Counted from the first letter of the stretch, positions 1 to 8,617 are shown. The stretch is DNA of 64,000 nt from Noviherbaspirillum soli (GCF_015352955.1 NZ_JACYOX010000018.1:1-64000), one strand, 5' to 3'. The notes: a model not told the origin generated them from the sequence alone. Numbers and translations are program-made.

Positions 1-123
1 AATTCTTTAACAAACTCAAGCAATATCGCAGCATTGCCACCCGCTACGATAAGACCGCCCGCAACTTCCTCGGCGCCATCCATCTTGCTGCCGTTGTTGT
101 CTGGCTTAATTGATGACACGCCC
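1..123 (+). mobile_element. 3' end of an IS5-family insertion sequence (transposase C-terminus and right end)
   Basis: Positions 3-113 read as the last 36 codons of a transposase, ending in TGA at 111-113. The residues KLKQYRSIATRYDKTARNFL followed by a hydrophobic tail ending VVVWLN match the well-known C-terminus of IS5-family (IS427/IS1031-like) transposases. The sequence TGATGACACGCCC just after and across the stop (111-123) is a plausible right terminal inverted repeat, since IS ends of this group often read GGGCGTGTC inward; the left end is outside the window, so this is inferred. The element is probably intact upstream. Confidence 0.8.
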
Positions 124-734
124 TAGAAATTTTTAACACTTTTTCTACTCCAGACTCATACCGGCGCGCCTCCTTCGAAAGCGGCCTGGTCAATACAGGT
201 CAAAGCCAGGCTGCAGACGCGATCGGAGCGCAACATGACCAATCACAGCAGTATTTATTTCCTACAATAAATATTACTATGAAGAAACGAATTATCCAAG
301 AAGCATTTAAACACAGAACATTCGCACGTCCGGCAATACATGCTGCAGTGCATCATGCACCCGCAGCCTTATTGCGGCTTTCGATATTCGATTGTCGCAT
401 CGATACGACTCACAGATATCAAAAAGTCACTAGATTTCCGAACTGCATCAAACTTTCTTGGCATTACAATAAGACTATGGACTACTGGGCGGCATTCCAC
501 AGTTGTTATAGCCAGGCTCGATATAACGCAAACCTTGCGCAGCGCATTTCAATAAATTTCCTATAAGCAGCACCATAACCGCCCAGTATTTCGGCAAGCG
601 CACATAGTAAACATGTGACAAGTCTTGGCAAGAAATAATGCCCTGCAGTTGATTGATAGCAATATTGCATCAAGGTTTTCCATCCACAGTGACTTGCCCC
701 TTTTTGATGAACCATCCCATGCACCGTAACGTCG
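124..734. other. AT-richer intergenic region without a convincing gene
   Basis: About 600 bases between the IS end and the first gene. Base composition is clearly lower in GC than the neighbourhood. Short open frames of 70-95 codons occur on both strands but have no ribosome binding site, no recognisable motif and no family-like composition. A 10-base inverted repeat TACTGGGCGG (483-492) / CCGCCCAGTA (579-588) is present with arms about 90 bases apart. I see no promoter match that I would defend. Confidence 0.5.
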
Positions 735-1835
735 ATGTTTGCCGCTGAAGCCTATTCACGTTTTCCCGATATGCCGGAACAGGCGTCCGCATTGTTTGAA
801 CAGGCGCTGGAACAAAGAGGGCTGTTCCTCAGCCTTCCCTGGTTCACGCACCTGGCCGCGACCGGGCTCGAAGGCAATGTGCAGCTGCGCCTCTACGGCG
901 TGCGCGAGCAGAGCAACGGCAACCTGGCATTCGTGCTGCCCCTGCGCGAAGCCGCGGGCCGTCGCGGCATGCGTCAGCTGGAAGGCCTGTCGAACTGGTA
1001 CAGCTCCCTTTATGGTCCCGTCGGCAGCGACGAAGCCGGCCTGCGCCAGGCGATGACAGCCCTGGCGGCGGCGATTGCCGCCGAACGGCCGCGGTGGGAC
1101 ATCCTGGACCTGCATCCCCTGGACCCCGAAGACCCGTCCTTCGAGGCATTGCTGCAGGCGCTGCGCGCGGCCGGCATGGCGACCCAGCGCTATTTCTGCT
1201 TTCACAACTGGTACCTCGATGTCGCCGGGCGCTGCTACGACGACTATGCGGCCGGATTGCCGTCGCGCCTGAAGAACACGCTCAAGCGCAAGGGACGGCA
1301 ACTGGAAAAGTCGGGCCGGGCGCGGTTCGAGATCGTGACCGGCGGAGCGCAGCTGGAAAGCGCCATTGCCGCCTATGAACAGGTATATGCAGCAAGCTGG
1401 AAGTCGCCCGAGCCGTCATCGGACTTCATGCCCGGCCTGATGCGGCTTTGCGCCGGCCAGGGCTGGCTGCGGCTGGGCATTGCGACGGTCGACAACGAGC
1501 CGGCCGCCGCGCAGCTCTGGATCGTCTGCGCCGGCGTTGCCTCGATCTACAAACTGGCCTATGACGAAAAATTTGCCAGCCTCTCCATCGGCTCCCTGCT
1601 CACCGAGCGGCTGATGCGTCAAGTGATCGATATCGACCGGGTCAGGGAAGTCGACTACCTGACCGGGGACGACGCCTACAAACGCGACTGGATGTCGCAC
1701 AGCCGCGAGCGCTGCGGGATTATCGCGTTCAATCTGCGCTCTGTACGCGGCATCGCGGCGGCGGCCCTGCATCTCGGCGGCGGACTGCTGAAAAACGGCT
1801 TGCGGCGGCTGCGCCGCGCACCGGACGCGGCATAG
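735..1835 (+). CDS. GNAT/FemAB-type N-acetyltransferase (CelD/BioF2-like)
   Basis: A 366-residue protein with the layout of the large GNAT-fold group annotated as cellulose biosynthesis CelD-like or BioF2-like acetyltransferases. The central part (about residues 165-310) carries the features of that fold, including the basic stretch LKNTLKRKGRQLEK, the YEQVYAASWK segment, and the typical ending with YLTGDDAYKRDW. Such proteins transfer acyl groups to amino groups of sugars or lipids; the substrate here is unknown. It is convergent with the exosortase-associated hydrolase genes, which suggests a shared role in modifying exopolysaccharide or its lipid carrier. The ATG at 735 has no clear Shine-Dalgarno sequence, so the start is moderately certain. 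Confidence 0.72.
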   Translation: MFAAEAYSRFPDMPEQASALFEQALEQRGLFLSLPWFTHLAATGLEGNVQLRLYGVREQSNGNLAFVLPLREAAGRRGMRQLEGLSNWYSSLYGPVGSDEAGLRQAMTALAAAIAAERPRWDILDLHPLDPEDPSFEALLQALRAAGMATQRYFCFHNWYLDVAGRCYDDYAAGLPSRLKNTLKRKGRQLEKSGRARFEIVTGGAQLESAIAAYEQVYAASWKSPEPSSDFMPGLMRLCAGQGWLRLGIATVDNEPAAAQLWIVCAGVASIYKLAYDEKFASLSIGSLLTERLMRQVIDIDRVREVDYLTGDDAYKRDWMSHSRERCGIIAFNLRSVRGIAAAALHLGGGLLKNGLRRLRRAPDAA

Positions 1836-1873
1836 TCGCCGCCGGGCAGGAAGCGCCGCCTCGCCGCCCCGGC

Positions 1874-2740
1874 TTACCAGCGCTGCAGCCAGTCGGCAGT
1901 CCAGCGCGCCACCTGGTTGCGCCATTCAATGCGTGAAAAGGTGTGGTCGGCATCGCGCAGGCGTTCGCGGGCCACCCGCTTGCCGCGCATGGCCCTGCGC
2001 CAGTCGCGTCCGGACGCAAGCGCCTCGAATTCACGGGCGGTGAGGTCGGCGCCGCTGGTAATAAACAGCGTGTGCCCGCGGAACCGGGAATAGCCCTCCA
2101 GCATCCTCTGCGGCAGCGGCTGGGCGACGGCTTGCGCGGCTGCTCCTGGCTGGCTGGATGCCGCGGCGCCGCGCGTGGCCTTGCCAAGCAGCCCCCGGAA
2201 CGAGCGCAGCGCCGCGGCCGGGTTGAAACGGCCGGCGGCGATCTTCTTCCACAGCCCCGGATCGAACAGCCTTGTCAGGTAGTAATGCCGCAGGTAGGCG
2301 CGCGCCGCCCCCTCCTCGGTGCGGGCCCAGGGATTAAGCAGCACCATGCCGGTCACCCGCTGGTCGTGGTGCGCATAGAGCATGGCTGCCGATGCGGCAT
2401 CGCACAGGCCCCACAGGACAACTTCCGTTGTGCTGGGCACTTCGAGGAAAAACGCGTCGATTGCGGCGCGCAGGTCCGGTTCCACGTCGGAGAAGTCCCG
2501 CAGATCGCCTTCGCTGTCACCCATGCCGCGGTAATCGAAGCGCAGCACCGGCACCCCCTGCGATGCCAGTTCGCGCGCCAGCAGGGTGAACTGGCGATGG
2601 CTGCCGACCCGGTATTGCGGGCCGCCAACCACCAGCACCACGCCGCGTGCCGACGCCGGCATGGCCGCCGGCAGCGACAGCACGCCGTACAGCCAGCAGC
2701 CTGCGCAGTGAAAACCGACGCCCCGCTCCTCGATGTTCAC
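1874..2740 (-). CDS. Exosortase A system-associated alpha/beta hydrolase 1
   Basis: Alpha/beta-hydrolase of 288 residues. The early VVGGPQYRVGSHRQF motif and the FDYRGMGDSEG turn are hallmarks of the hydrolase-1 family found beside exosortase A loci. The nucleophile elbow, normally GxSxG, reads WGLCDAAS, so cysteine would be the nucleophile; DADHTF near the C-terminus gives the His. I chose GTG at 2740 because it overlaps the stop of hydrolase 2 by four bases (GTGA), a translational-coupling arrangement; a longer upstream reading frame is only a shadow of the neighbouring gene. Role is unproven; the family is thought to act with the acyl carrier protein encoded upstream. Confidence 0.85.
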   Translation of the reverse strand: MNIEERGVGFHCAGCWLYGVLSLPAAMPASARGVVLVVGGPQYRVGSHRQFTLLARELASQGVPVLRFDYRGMGDSEGDLRDFSDVEPDLRAAIDAFFLEVPSTTEVVLWGLCDAASAAMLYAHHDQRVTGMVLLNPWARTEEGAARAYLRHYYLTRLFDPGLWKKIAAGRFNPAAALRSFRGLLGKATRGAAASSQPGAAAQAVAQPLPQRMLEGYSRFRGHTLFITSGADLTAREFEALASGRDWRRAMRGKRVARERLRDADHTFSRIEWRNQVARWTADWLQRW

Positions 2741-3579
2741 GCGGTCTCCCCGGCCAGCAATGCCAGGCTGGCATCGAGCAGCGCGGGCGCCTCGGCAATT
2801 TCCTGGCTGCTCCAGAAGGCCGGCCCCTGCACCGTCTGCGTCAACAGTTGCCAGCCCTGCTCCACGCAGCGTGCCGCAGCCGCGGCGCGCGCCGGCGCCA
2901 TGCCGCGCCCTGCCTGCGGCACCGTATCCAGCCAATGCAACGGACATGCCGGCGCAACCATGCCGGCCAGTGTTGCAGCGTCGATCGCCGCAGCCAGCGC
3001 CGGCGTCAGGGCATAGCCGGCAATTTCCAGCATGGCGCCCTCGCCCAGGCGGCGGCGCAGAGCATCGACGCCGCCGGCCTCGCCCTTGCCGGCGGCCAGC
3101 ATGTCGGCCGCCAGTTTCAGCCGCAGGAACTGGGTGAGGTAGGCTGCGCCGTCGGTGACCGGCTGCCATAGCAGCAGAGAGGCAAGGTCAGGCCGCTGCT
3201 GCGCCACGTCGAGCGCGAGCAAGGCGCCCAGCCGCAGACCCCACAAGGTCGGCGCGATGTCGGCCTGCATGCGCATCCAGTCCAGCGCGCAGGCGACGTC
3301 GGCGCGCCAGATTTCCCATCGGGCATCGCCGGCATCGCCTTCGCTGTCGCCGCATCCGTAGAGATCAAGCTGGAGAACGCCGAAGCCGTGCTGGGCCAAC
3401 AGACGAGACTGGCATGCCACCATGCGGCGCGACTTGTTCATTTCCTCGGCATGGGCCGGCAGGTGCAGCACCATTCCACGCGTTGCGCCCTGTGGCGGGT
3501 GATAGAGGCAGAAGCGTTTGCCGGGACTGGCTTGCAGGAAGAACGGGCGCGCCGGCGGATGGCTGGGCGCGGCCTGCAT
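2737..3579 (-). CDS. Exosortase A system-associated alpha/beta hydrolase 2
   Basis: A 280-residue alpha/beta-hydrolase-fold protein. It shows the PAHAEEMNKSRRM segment, the LDLYGCGDSEGD turn and a nucleophile-elbow region reading LWGLRLGALLAL, which lacks both Ser and Cys at the expected position. These are the marks of the second hydrolase family tied to exosortase A loci. With no obvious nucleophile it may bind rather than hydrolyse an acyl ligand; that is inference. The gene lies between the acyl carrier protein (one-base TGATG overlap) and hydrolase 1 (four-base overlap), so the three are one tightly coupled operon. Confidence 0.85.
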   Translation of the reverse strand: MQAAPSHPPARPFFLQASPGKRFCLYHPPQGATRGMVLHLPAHAEEMNKSRRMVACQSRLLAQHGFGVLQLDLYGCGDSEGDAGDARWEIWRADVACALDWMRMQADIAPTLWGLRLGALLALDVAQQRPDLASLLLWQPVTDGAAYLTQFLRLKLAADMLAAGKGEAGGVDALRRRLGEGAMLEIAGYALTPALAAAIDAATLAGMVAPACPLHWLDTVPQAGRGMAPARAAAAARCVEQGWQLLTQTVQGPAFWSSQEIAEAPALLDASLALLAGETA

Positions 3580-3827
3580 CAGGCAAGCTTCCGGTCGACG
3601 AAAGCGGCGAGGCTGCGCAGGGTTTCGAACACCTCCGCGCTGATCTCGTCATCGGCGATGCTGAAGCCATACTGCTCTTCCAGCGCGGTGATCAGGTTGA
3701 TCACCGCCATCGAGTCCAGCTCGGGAATCGCGCCCAGCAGGGGACTGTCCGCGGTCAGGTTGGCGCCGCGTTCACCCAGGCCGAGGGTGTCGCTGACAAG
3801 GTTTTTCACGTCTTCGAGGGAATGCAT
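3579..3827 (-). CDS. Acyl carrier protein of the exosortase-associated accessory operon
   Basis: Small acidic protein of 82 residues with the acyl-carrier fold. The phosphopantetheine attachment serine lies in PELDSMAV and is followed by the usual helix II sequence INLITALEEQYGF. The ATG at 3827 fits the normal ACP length; the frame stays open further upstream but that extension is basic and unlike an ACP. It is the first gene of the three-gene operon with the two hydrolases. In comparable loci an acyl-CoA ligase and a PLP-dependent decarboxylase also accompany this ACP, but neither is present here. It probably carries an acyl or amino-acyl group used in exopolysaccharide or lipid modification; the substrate is unknown. 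Confidence 0.87.
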   Translation of the reverse strand: MHSLEDVKNLVSDTLGLGERGANLTADSPLLGAIPELDSMAVINLITALEEQYGFSIADDEISAEVFETLRSLAAFVDRKLA

Positions 3828-3898
3828 GCTGCTGTAGCCGTCCTGTAGCTGTGAGCGCCCGACAAGAATGCGCGCCGGCGGTCTCCGGCCGTGCATGC

Positions 3899-3914
3899 TG
3901 CCGCAGAGATGCCA
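3899..3914 (-). promoter_or_regulatory. Possible sigma-54-type promoter upstream of the acyl carrier protein operon
   Basis: On the minus strand the sequence TGGCATCTCTGCGGCA has the GG-N10-GC spacing required for sigma-54 promoters and a near-consensus -24 element (TGGCA). The -12 element (CGGC) is poor compared with TTGC. It would start transcription about 60 bases upstream of the ATG at 3827. A weak match on its own; it gains some weight from the better site at 48584-48600 in the same system. Confidence 0.3.
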
Positions 3915-3990
3915 GAGCCAAATTGTCAGGCGCTCTGTGATTGATCTGATAACGATAAGCCGGGATCATACATCATGGGTCCGACGCGGT

Positions 3991-4022
3991 TATCGGCCGC
4001 CGGCGCCAGGCGGCGGCCGATA
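3991..4022. repeat. Perfect 12-bp hairpin between divergent operons
   Basis: TATCGGCCGCCG (3991-4002) and CGGCGGCCGATA (4011-4022) form a perfect 12-base-pair stem with an eight-base loop. It sits between the divergent acyl carrier protein operon and prsT. There is no T-run on either side, so a simple intrinsic terminator is unlikely; an operator, a transcript-stabilising hairpin or a REP-like element are alternatives. Confidence 0.6.
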
Positions 4023-4081
4023 TCTGCGTTTCCTCAAAACAAGTGCAATTCTATAAAGAATCGGGTGTCAACGCCGGGCGG

Positions 4082-4110
4082 TTGGTGTACTCTCATGCCA
4101 AACTGATATA
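4082..4110 (+). promoter_or_regulatory. Candidate sigma-70 promoter for prsT
   Basis: TTGGTG (4082-4087) and GATATA (4105-4110) are separated by 17 bases, a good housekeeping promoter layout. The start site would fall near 4117, about 140 bases before the prsT ATG. Confidence 0.4.
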
Positions 4111-4259
4111 AGGCAGTCATCGCTCACCGCTCAGCGCAACACGCTCCCGCAGGAACATGTGTAATACCTGCACGATCCGGCAGCGGTGCGCCCTGTCAGA
4201 ATGCGTCGTCACGATCGATGTGCCGACCGCACCGCCACACCAAGTTCAGAGGAAAAGTC

Positions 4260-7040
4260 ATGCCAAGTAAGAAGACGAAGCTGGCCACATCGGCCGTCGT
4301 AATGTCCGGAGTTTTGCTGCTCGGGGGTAGCCTTGCAGGCTGCGGCCGCAGCGACAGCCCGGAAGCGCTGGTGGCGGAAGCTGCCCAGTACCGCCAGAAG
4401 GGCGACCAGAAGGCCGCCATCATCCAGCTGAAGAATGCGCTGCAGAAAAAGCCGGACGACGCCGAGGCGCGCTTCATGCTCGGCAGCATCTACAACGAAT
4501 CCGGCGATCCCCTGTCTGCCGAGAAGGAAATCCGCCGCGCCATGGATCTCGGCGTGGCCAAGGACAAGACCGCGCCCCAGCTCGCCAGGTCGCTGATGGC
4601 GCAGGGCAAGCAGCAGGAAGCGCTGGATGCGCTGAACGCCGCCGGCAGCCTGAGCGACGCCGGCGCGCAGGTCATCCGCGGCGACGCCTATACCGCGCTG
4701 AACAAGATCCCGGAAGCCAAGGCCGCCTACAACGACGCCCTCAAGATCACGCCCGACACGCCGCTGGCGCTGGTGGGCCTGGCCCGCATTGCCTATGCCG
4801 AAAAGGATGTGGCGGGCGCCACCCGCATGGTGGACCAGGCAGTGGCGAAGAATCCGCAGAGCACCGAGGCCCTGATCGCCAAGGCCGACCTGCTGCGCGC
4901 GCAGAACAAGAATGACGAGGCGATGGCAGCCTATGACGCGGCCATCAAGATCAAGCCCGACCATGTGCAGAACCGCATCGCCAAGGCCAATCTCGAGATT
5001 GCGATGAAGCGCTTCGACGAGGCCAAGGCCGAGATCGAGGCCGCGCGCAAGCTCTCGCCCGGATCGCCCAGCGTCAGCTATGCGCAGGCGCTGCTGGAAT
5101 TCAGCCAGAGCAATCACAAGCAGGCGCTGGAGTCGATCCAGCAGGTGCTCAAGGTCGCGCCCGACCACATGCCCAGCCTGCTGCTGGCCGGCGCCATCCA
5201 GTTTGCGCTGGGCTCCAACGAGCAGGCCGAACGCAACGTCAAGCGCTATATCGATGCCAATCCCGGCAATCCCTATGCAACCAAGCTCCTCGCTTCCATC
5301 CTGCTGAAGAACAATGATCCGCAGCGTGCGCTGGCGGTGCTCGGCCCGATGATGCAGCAAACCCAGTCAGACCCGCAGATGCTGAGCCTGGCTGGCGAGT
5401 CCTACATGAAGTCGAAGGACTACGAGAAGGCCACCGAGTACTTCGAGAAGGCCACCACGCTGGCGCCGCAGGCGCCGATGATCCGCACCGCGCTGGGCAT
5501 GAGCAAGCTGGCGCAGGGCGAGAATGCCAGCGGCATGGCCGAGCTCGAGATGGCCAGCAACCTCGACAACAAGAATACCCAGCCCGGCATGCTGCTGGTG
5601 ATGAACCATCTGCGCCTGAAGGAATACGACCAGGCGCTGGCCGCGGTGAAGAAGCTGGAAAAGGAAAAGCCGAACGACGCCACCATCAAGACCCTAAAGG
5701 GCAATGTCCACCTGGCCCGACGCGAGTTTCCGCAGGCACGCGCCAGCTTCGAGGAAGCGGCCAAGCTGCAGCCGACCTACTTCGCGCCGGTCGTGAACCT
5801 GGCCCAGGTCGACGTGGCCGAGAAGAAGCCCGATGCCGCCAAGGCGCGCATCGAAGCCTTCATCGAGAAGGACAAGAACAATGTCGAGGCCATCACCGCG
5901 CTGGCCAGCCTGGCCAAGTCGCAGGGCAAGAACGACGAGGCCACAGCGCTGTACGAGCGCGCCGCCAACGTCAACGCCAACGACCTGCCGGCCGCGCTGC
6001 GCCTGGGCAACCACTACCTGCAGATCAACGACAAGCAGAAGGCGCAGGCGCTGGCGCAGCGGCTGCTGGTCAGCAATCCAAGCAGCCCCGAAGTGCTGGA
6101 CTTCTCCGGCCAGACCGCGCTGGTCAATGGCGACAAGGAAGGCGCGCTCGACACCTATCGCAAGCTGGCTGGCCTGGTGCCGAATTCGGCGCTGGCGCAG
6201 TACCGCATCGCCACGGTGCAGATGCTGATGCAGAACCAGGGCGCGGCCATCGACTCGCTGAAGAAAGCCGTTTCCCTGAAGCCCGACTATCTCGAAGCGC
6301 AGGTGGCGCTGGCGGCGGTGCAGGCACGCACAGGCAAGCCGCAGGACGCGCTGGCCACCGCGCGCGAGATCCAGAAGCAATTGCCCAAGCTGCCTGTCGG
6401 CTATTCGCTCGAAGGCGACCTGATGATGCTGCAGCAGAAGCCGGCGGAAGCCGTCAAGCCGTATGAGCAGGCAATGGCTGCCAATGGCGGCAACGCGGTG
6501 CTGGTCAAGCTGCATGAGGCGCTGACCAAGGCCGGTCGCGCCAAGGACGCCGACGCCACGGTGGCTGCCTGGCTGAAGGCCCATCCGCAGGACACCGCGG
6601 TGCGCCTGCATATGGCCACGATGAGCCTGAACAACAATGACAGCAAGAGCGCCATCGAGCAGTTCCAGGCCGTGCTGAAGCAGGAGCCCAACAACATCGG
6701 CGCGCTGAACAACCTGGCGATGGCCTACCAGGCGCAGAAGGATGCGCGCGCGGTGGAGTATGCGGAAAAGGCGCTGGCGCTGGCGCCCAACAACCCGGCG
6801 GTGATGGACACGCTGGGCTACATCCTGGTGGAGCGCGGCGACATCAAGCGCGGCCTGCCTTACCTGGAAAAAGCCGCCGCAGCCGCGCCCGGCGCGATCA
6901 ACATCCGCTACAACCTGGCGATGGCCCAGATGAAGGCAGGCGACAAGGAAGCCGCCCGCAAGAACCTGGAGGAAGTCGTCGCCAAGGGTGGCGCGTCAGG
7001 CAAGGCGGAGGAAGCCAAGGCCGCGCTGAAGACGCTGTAA
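4260..7040 (+). CDS. prsT: PEP-CTERM/XrtA system TPR-repeat lipoprotein PrsT
   Basis: A 926-residue lipoprotein. The N-terminus has a basic start, a hydrophobic core and the lipobox LAGC, so the mature protein should be lipid-anchored by Cys. The rest is a long array of tetratricopeptide repeats (for example KGDQKAAIIQLKNALQKKPDD, with many similar units to the C-terminus). The size and architecture match PrsT, the TPR lipoprotein that accompanies exosortase/PEP-CTERM loci and is thought to be a scaffold in the envelope. I placed the start at 4260, preceded by AGAGGAAAAG, instead of an in-frame ATG at 4218, because only this start gives a proper signal peptide. Transcribed alone and closed by a strong terminator. 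Confidence 0.9.
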   Translation: MPSKKTKLATSAVVMSGVLLLGGSLAGCGRSDSPEALVAEAAQYRQKGDQKAAIIQLKNALQKKPDDAEARFMLGSIYNESGDPLSAEKEIRRAMDLGVAKDKTAPQLARSLMAQGKQQEALDALNAAGSLSDAGAQVIRGDAYTALNKIPEAKAAYNDALKITPDTPLALVGLARIAYAEKDVAGATRMVDQAVAKNPQSTEALIAKADLLRAQNKNDEAMAAYDAAIKIKPDHVQNRIAKANLEIAMKRFDEAKAEIEAARKLSPGSPSVSYAQALLEFSQSNHKQALESIQQVLKVAPDHMPSLLLAGAIQFALGSNEQAERNVKRYIDANPGNPYATKLLASILLKNNDPQRALAVLGPMMQQTQSDPQMLSLAGESYMKSKDYEKATEYFEKATTLAPQAPMIRTALGMSKLAQGENASGMAELEMASNLDNKNTQPGMLLVMNHLRLKEYDQALAAVKKLEKEKPNDATIKTLKGNVHLARREFPQARASFEEAAKLQPTYFAPVVNLAQVDVAEKKPDAAKARIEAFIEKDKNNVEAITALASLAKSQGKNDEATALYERAANVNANDLPAALRLGNHYLQINDKQKAQALAQRLLVSNPSSPEVLDFSGQTALVNGDKEGALDTYRKLAGLVPNSALAQYRIATVQMLMQNQGAAIDSLKKAVSLKPDYLEAQVALAAVQARTGKPQDALATAREIQKQLPKLPVGYSLEGDLMMLQQKPAEAVKPYEQAMAANGGNAVLVKLHEALTKAGRAKDADATVAAWLKAHPQDTAVRLHMATMSLNNNDSKSAIEQFQAVLKQEPNNIGALNNLAMAYQAQKDARAVEYAEKALALAPNNPAVMDTLGYILVERGDIKRGLPYLEKAAAAAPGAINIRYNLAMAQMKAGDKEAARKNLEEVVAKGGASGKAEEAKAALKTL

Positions 7041-7062
7041 GTCGCGTCGATCGGCAAAATAG

Positions 7063-7086
7063 AATGGCGCCCGCGGGCGCCATTTT
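7063..7086. terminator. Bidirectional intrinsic terminator between prsT and the yceH-like gene
   Basis: A perfect 22-base palindrome (7063-7084) with the GC core GGCGCCCGCGGGCGCC, flanked by an A-rich stretch on the left and TTTTC on the right, lies 22 bases after the prsT stop and before the convergent gene. Confidence 0.85.
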
Positions 7087-7121
7087 CATTGCATCGTCTC
7101 GTTGGCAAGCCACCAGCGCGG

Positions 7122-7775
7122 CTACTCCAGCAGGCGCCTGAACTCGGTGAACTCCGCCGACAGCCTGGCCAGTTCCTCCCGCAACTGCGCCACCTCCGCC
7201 TCCAGCTGCGACACCCGGTCCTGCCGCGGTGCGGCGACTGCCTGCCCGGCAGCCTGCTCCGTGCCCTCGGCCGGTTCGCCCGACAGCAGATGCGCATGGC
7301 GCGCTTCCTTGGCGCCGGGCGCGCGCGCCAGCTTCACCGCCAGCGGCGGGTATTTATCGATCAGGAACTGCAGCGCTTCCTCGACCGCGGCAACGTTGCC
7401 AAATTCATGCATGCGGCCGGCGCGGCTGCGCACCTCGGCCGCGGTCTGCGGGCCGCGCAGCATCAGCATCACCAGCGCGGCCAGCCGGTCCTGCTCCAGC
7501 GTCCAGCGCAGGCGCATGCGGTGCTCGTATTTCGCCACGCGCGCACCGGCCTGGCTGACCTCGGCAGCCAGCTTCTTCGCCATGAGCCGGTCCAGCGCGT
7601 CCTGCACTTCCTCTTCGGCCAGCGTCATCACAGGGTCGCGGCTGGATAGCTGGTTACAGCCGCCAACCAGCGCATTGAGCGACATCGGATAATTGTCCGG
7701 CGTCAGCTGCTCCTTTTCGGCCAGCACCGCCAGCACACGCACTTCAACCGCATCCAGCGGCAGATCGTCGCTCAT
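7122..7775 (-). CDS. YceH family (DUF480) protein
   Basis: A 217-residue protein of the conserved YceH/UPF0502 family. The N-terminal motif ARVLAVLAEKE-type sequence (here VEVRVLAVLAEKEQLTPDNYP), the NALVGGCNQLSSRDPVM block and the LRGPQTAAEVRSRAGRMHEF block are characteristic winged-helix segments of this family. The C-terminal 40 residues are a predicted coiled coil (QLEAEVAQLREELARLSAEF). Function is not established; the fold suggests DNA binding. The ATG at 7775 has GGAG six bases upstream, so it is preferred over a TTG one codon earlier. Nine bases downstream of cysE, likely co-transcribed. Confidence 0.88.
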   Translation of the reverse strand: MSDDLPLDAVEVRVLAVLAEKEQLTPDNYPMSLNALVGGCNQLSSRDPVMTLAEEEVQDALDRLMAKKLAAEVSQAGARVAKYEHRMRLRWTLEQDRLAALVMLMLRGPQTAAEVRSRAGRMHEFGNVAAVEEALQFLIDKYPPLAVKLARAPGAKEARHAHLLSGEPAEGTEQAAGQAVAAPRQDRVSQLEAEVAQLREELARLSAEFTEFRRLLE

Positions 7776-7784
7776 CAAACTCTC

Positions 7785-8534
7785 CTATTCCACCAGCCGG
7801 TTGAGCTGGTCGGGGTCGAAACGGTCAAGGTCGGCCAGCTTGTCGCAGGCAATGCCCGCCGCCTGCAGCGCAGACAGGATGCGCTGGAGCTGGGCTTCCT
7901 GGGTGGCGGTCTGGTTGATCAGGCCATGCAGCGCCCTGGACAGCGGATCGTCGGCATCGGGCGTGACGCCATAGGCGGCAAACATCCGCGCCGCCGCCTG
8001 CCGGGCCGGGCTGGCATCGTCCTTTTCGATGATGCGCGCCGGATTGCCGACCGCGGTGGCGCCCGCCGGCACCGGCTTGACCACCACGGCATTGGAACCC
8101 ACGGTGGCGCCTTCGCCCACGGTAAAGCCGCCCAGCACCTTGGCGCCTGCGCCGATCAGCACGCCGCGCTCCAGCGTCGGATGGCGCTTTGCGCCCTTGA
8201 CCAGCGAGGTGCCGCCCAATGTCACCCCCTGGTAGATGGTGCAGTCGTCGCCGACTACCGCGGTTTCGCCGATCACCACGCCGAAACCATGGTCGATGAA
8301 GACCCGGCGACCCAGGGTGGCGCCGGGATGAATCTCGATGCCGGTGAGAAAACGGCCGATATGGGAGAGGAAGCGCGCGGTCCAGTGCAGGCCGCGCTTC
8401 CAGCACCGATGCGCCAGGCGGTGCAGCAGGACCGCATGCAGTCCTGGATAGCAGGTCAGCACTTCCCAGCGGCTGCGCGCCGCCGGGTCGTGCTGCATGA
8501 TGTTGGCGATGTCCTCGCGCAGCCGGGTAAACAT
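7785..8534 (-). CDS. cysE: Serine O-acetyltransferase
   Basis: A 249-residue serine acetyltransferase, the first enzyme of cysteine synthesis from serine, transferring acetyl from acetyl-CoA to L-serine. Visible features are the N-terminal helical part ([26 protein letters not shown]) and the left-handed beta-helix with hexapeptide repeats starting at [18 protein letters not shown], with [21 protein letters not shown] following, as in the CysE family. The ATG at 8534 gives the normal N-terminus. It precedes the yceH-like gene by nine bases on the same strand and follows rlmB after an 83-base gap. Confidence 0.95.
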   Translation of the reverse strand: MFTRLREDIANIMQHDPAARSRWEVLTCYPGLHAVLLHRLAHRCWKRGLHWTARFLSHIGRFLTGIEIHPGATLGRRVFIDHGFGVVIGETAVVGDDCTIYQGVTLGGTSLVKGAKRHPTLERGVLIGAGAKVLGGFTVGEGATVGSNAVVVKPVPAGATAVGNPARIIEKDDASPARQAAARMFAAYGVTPDADDPLSRALHGLINQTATQEAQLQRILSALQAAGIACDKLADLDRFDPDQLNRLVE

Positions 8535-8617
8535 GGAATGGATTAAATCGAAACGGGAGACAGCGATGGTAGCGGCAAATCGCGCCGCGCTGGCATCATT
8601 AGCCGGTCAAGGCGCTG

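Noticed and set aside
483-588. Inverted repeat resembling an integron attC arm pair
   Set aside because: No GTTRRRY core at the right place and no integrase or cassette nearby.
279-724. Open frames of 70-95 codons on both strands after the IS end
   Set aside because: No ribosome binding site, no motif, composition unlike neighbouring genes, and mutual overlap.
2741-3169. N-terminal extension of hydrolase 1
   Set aside because: It lies wholly inside hydrolase 2; the family N-terminus begins at the GTG at 2740.
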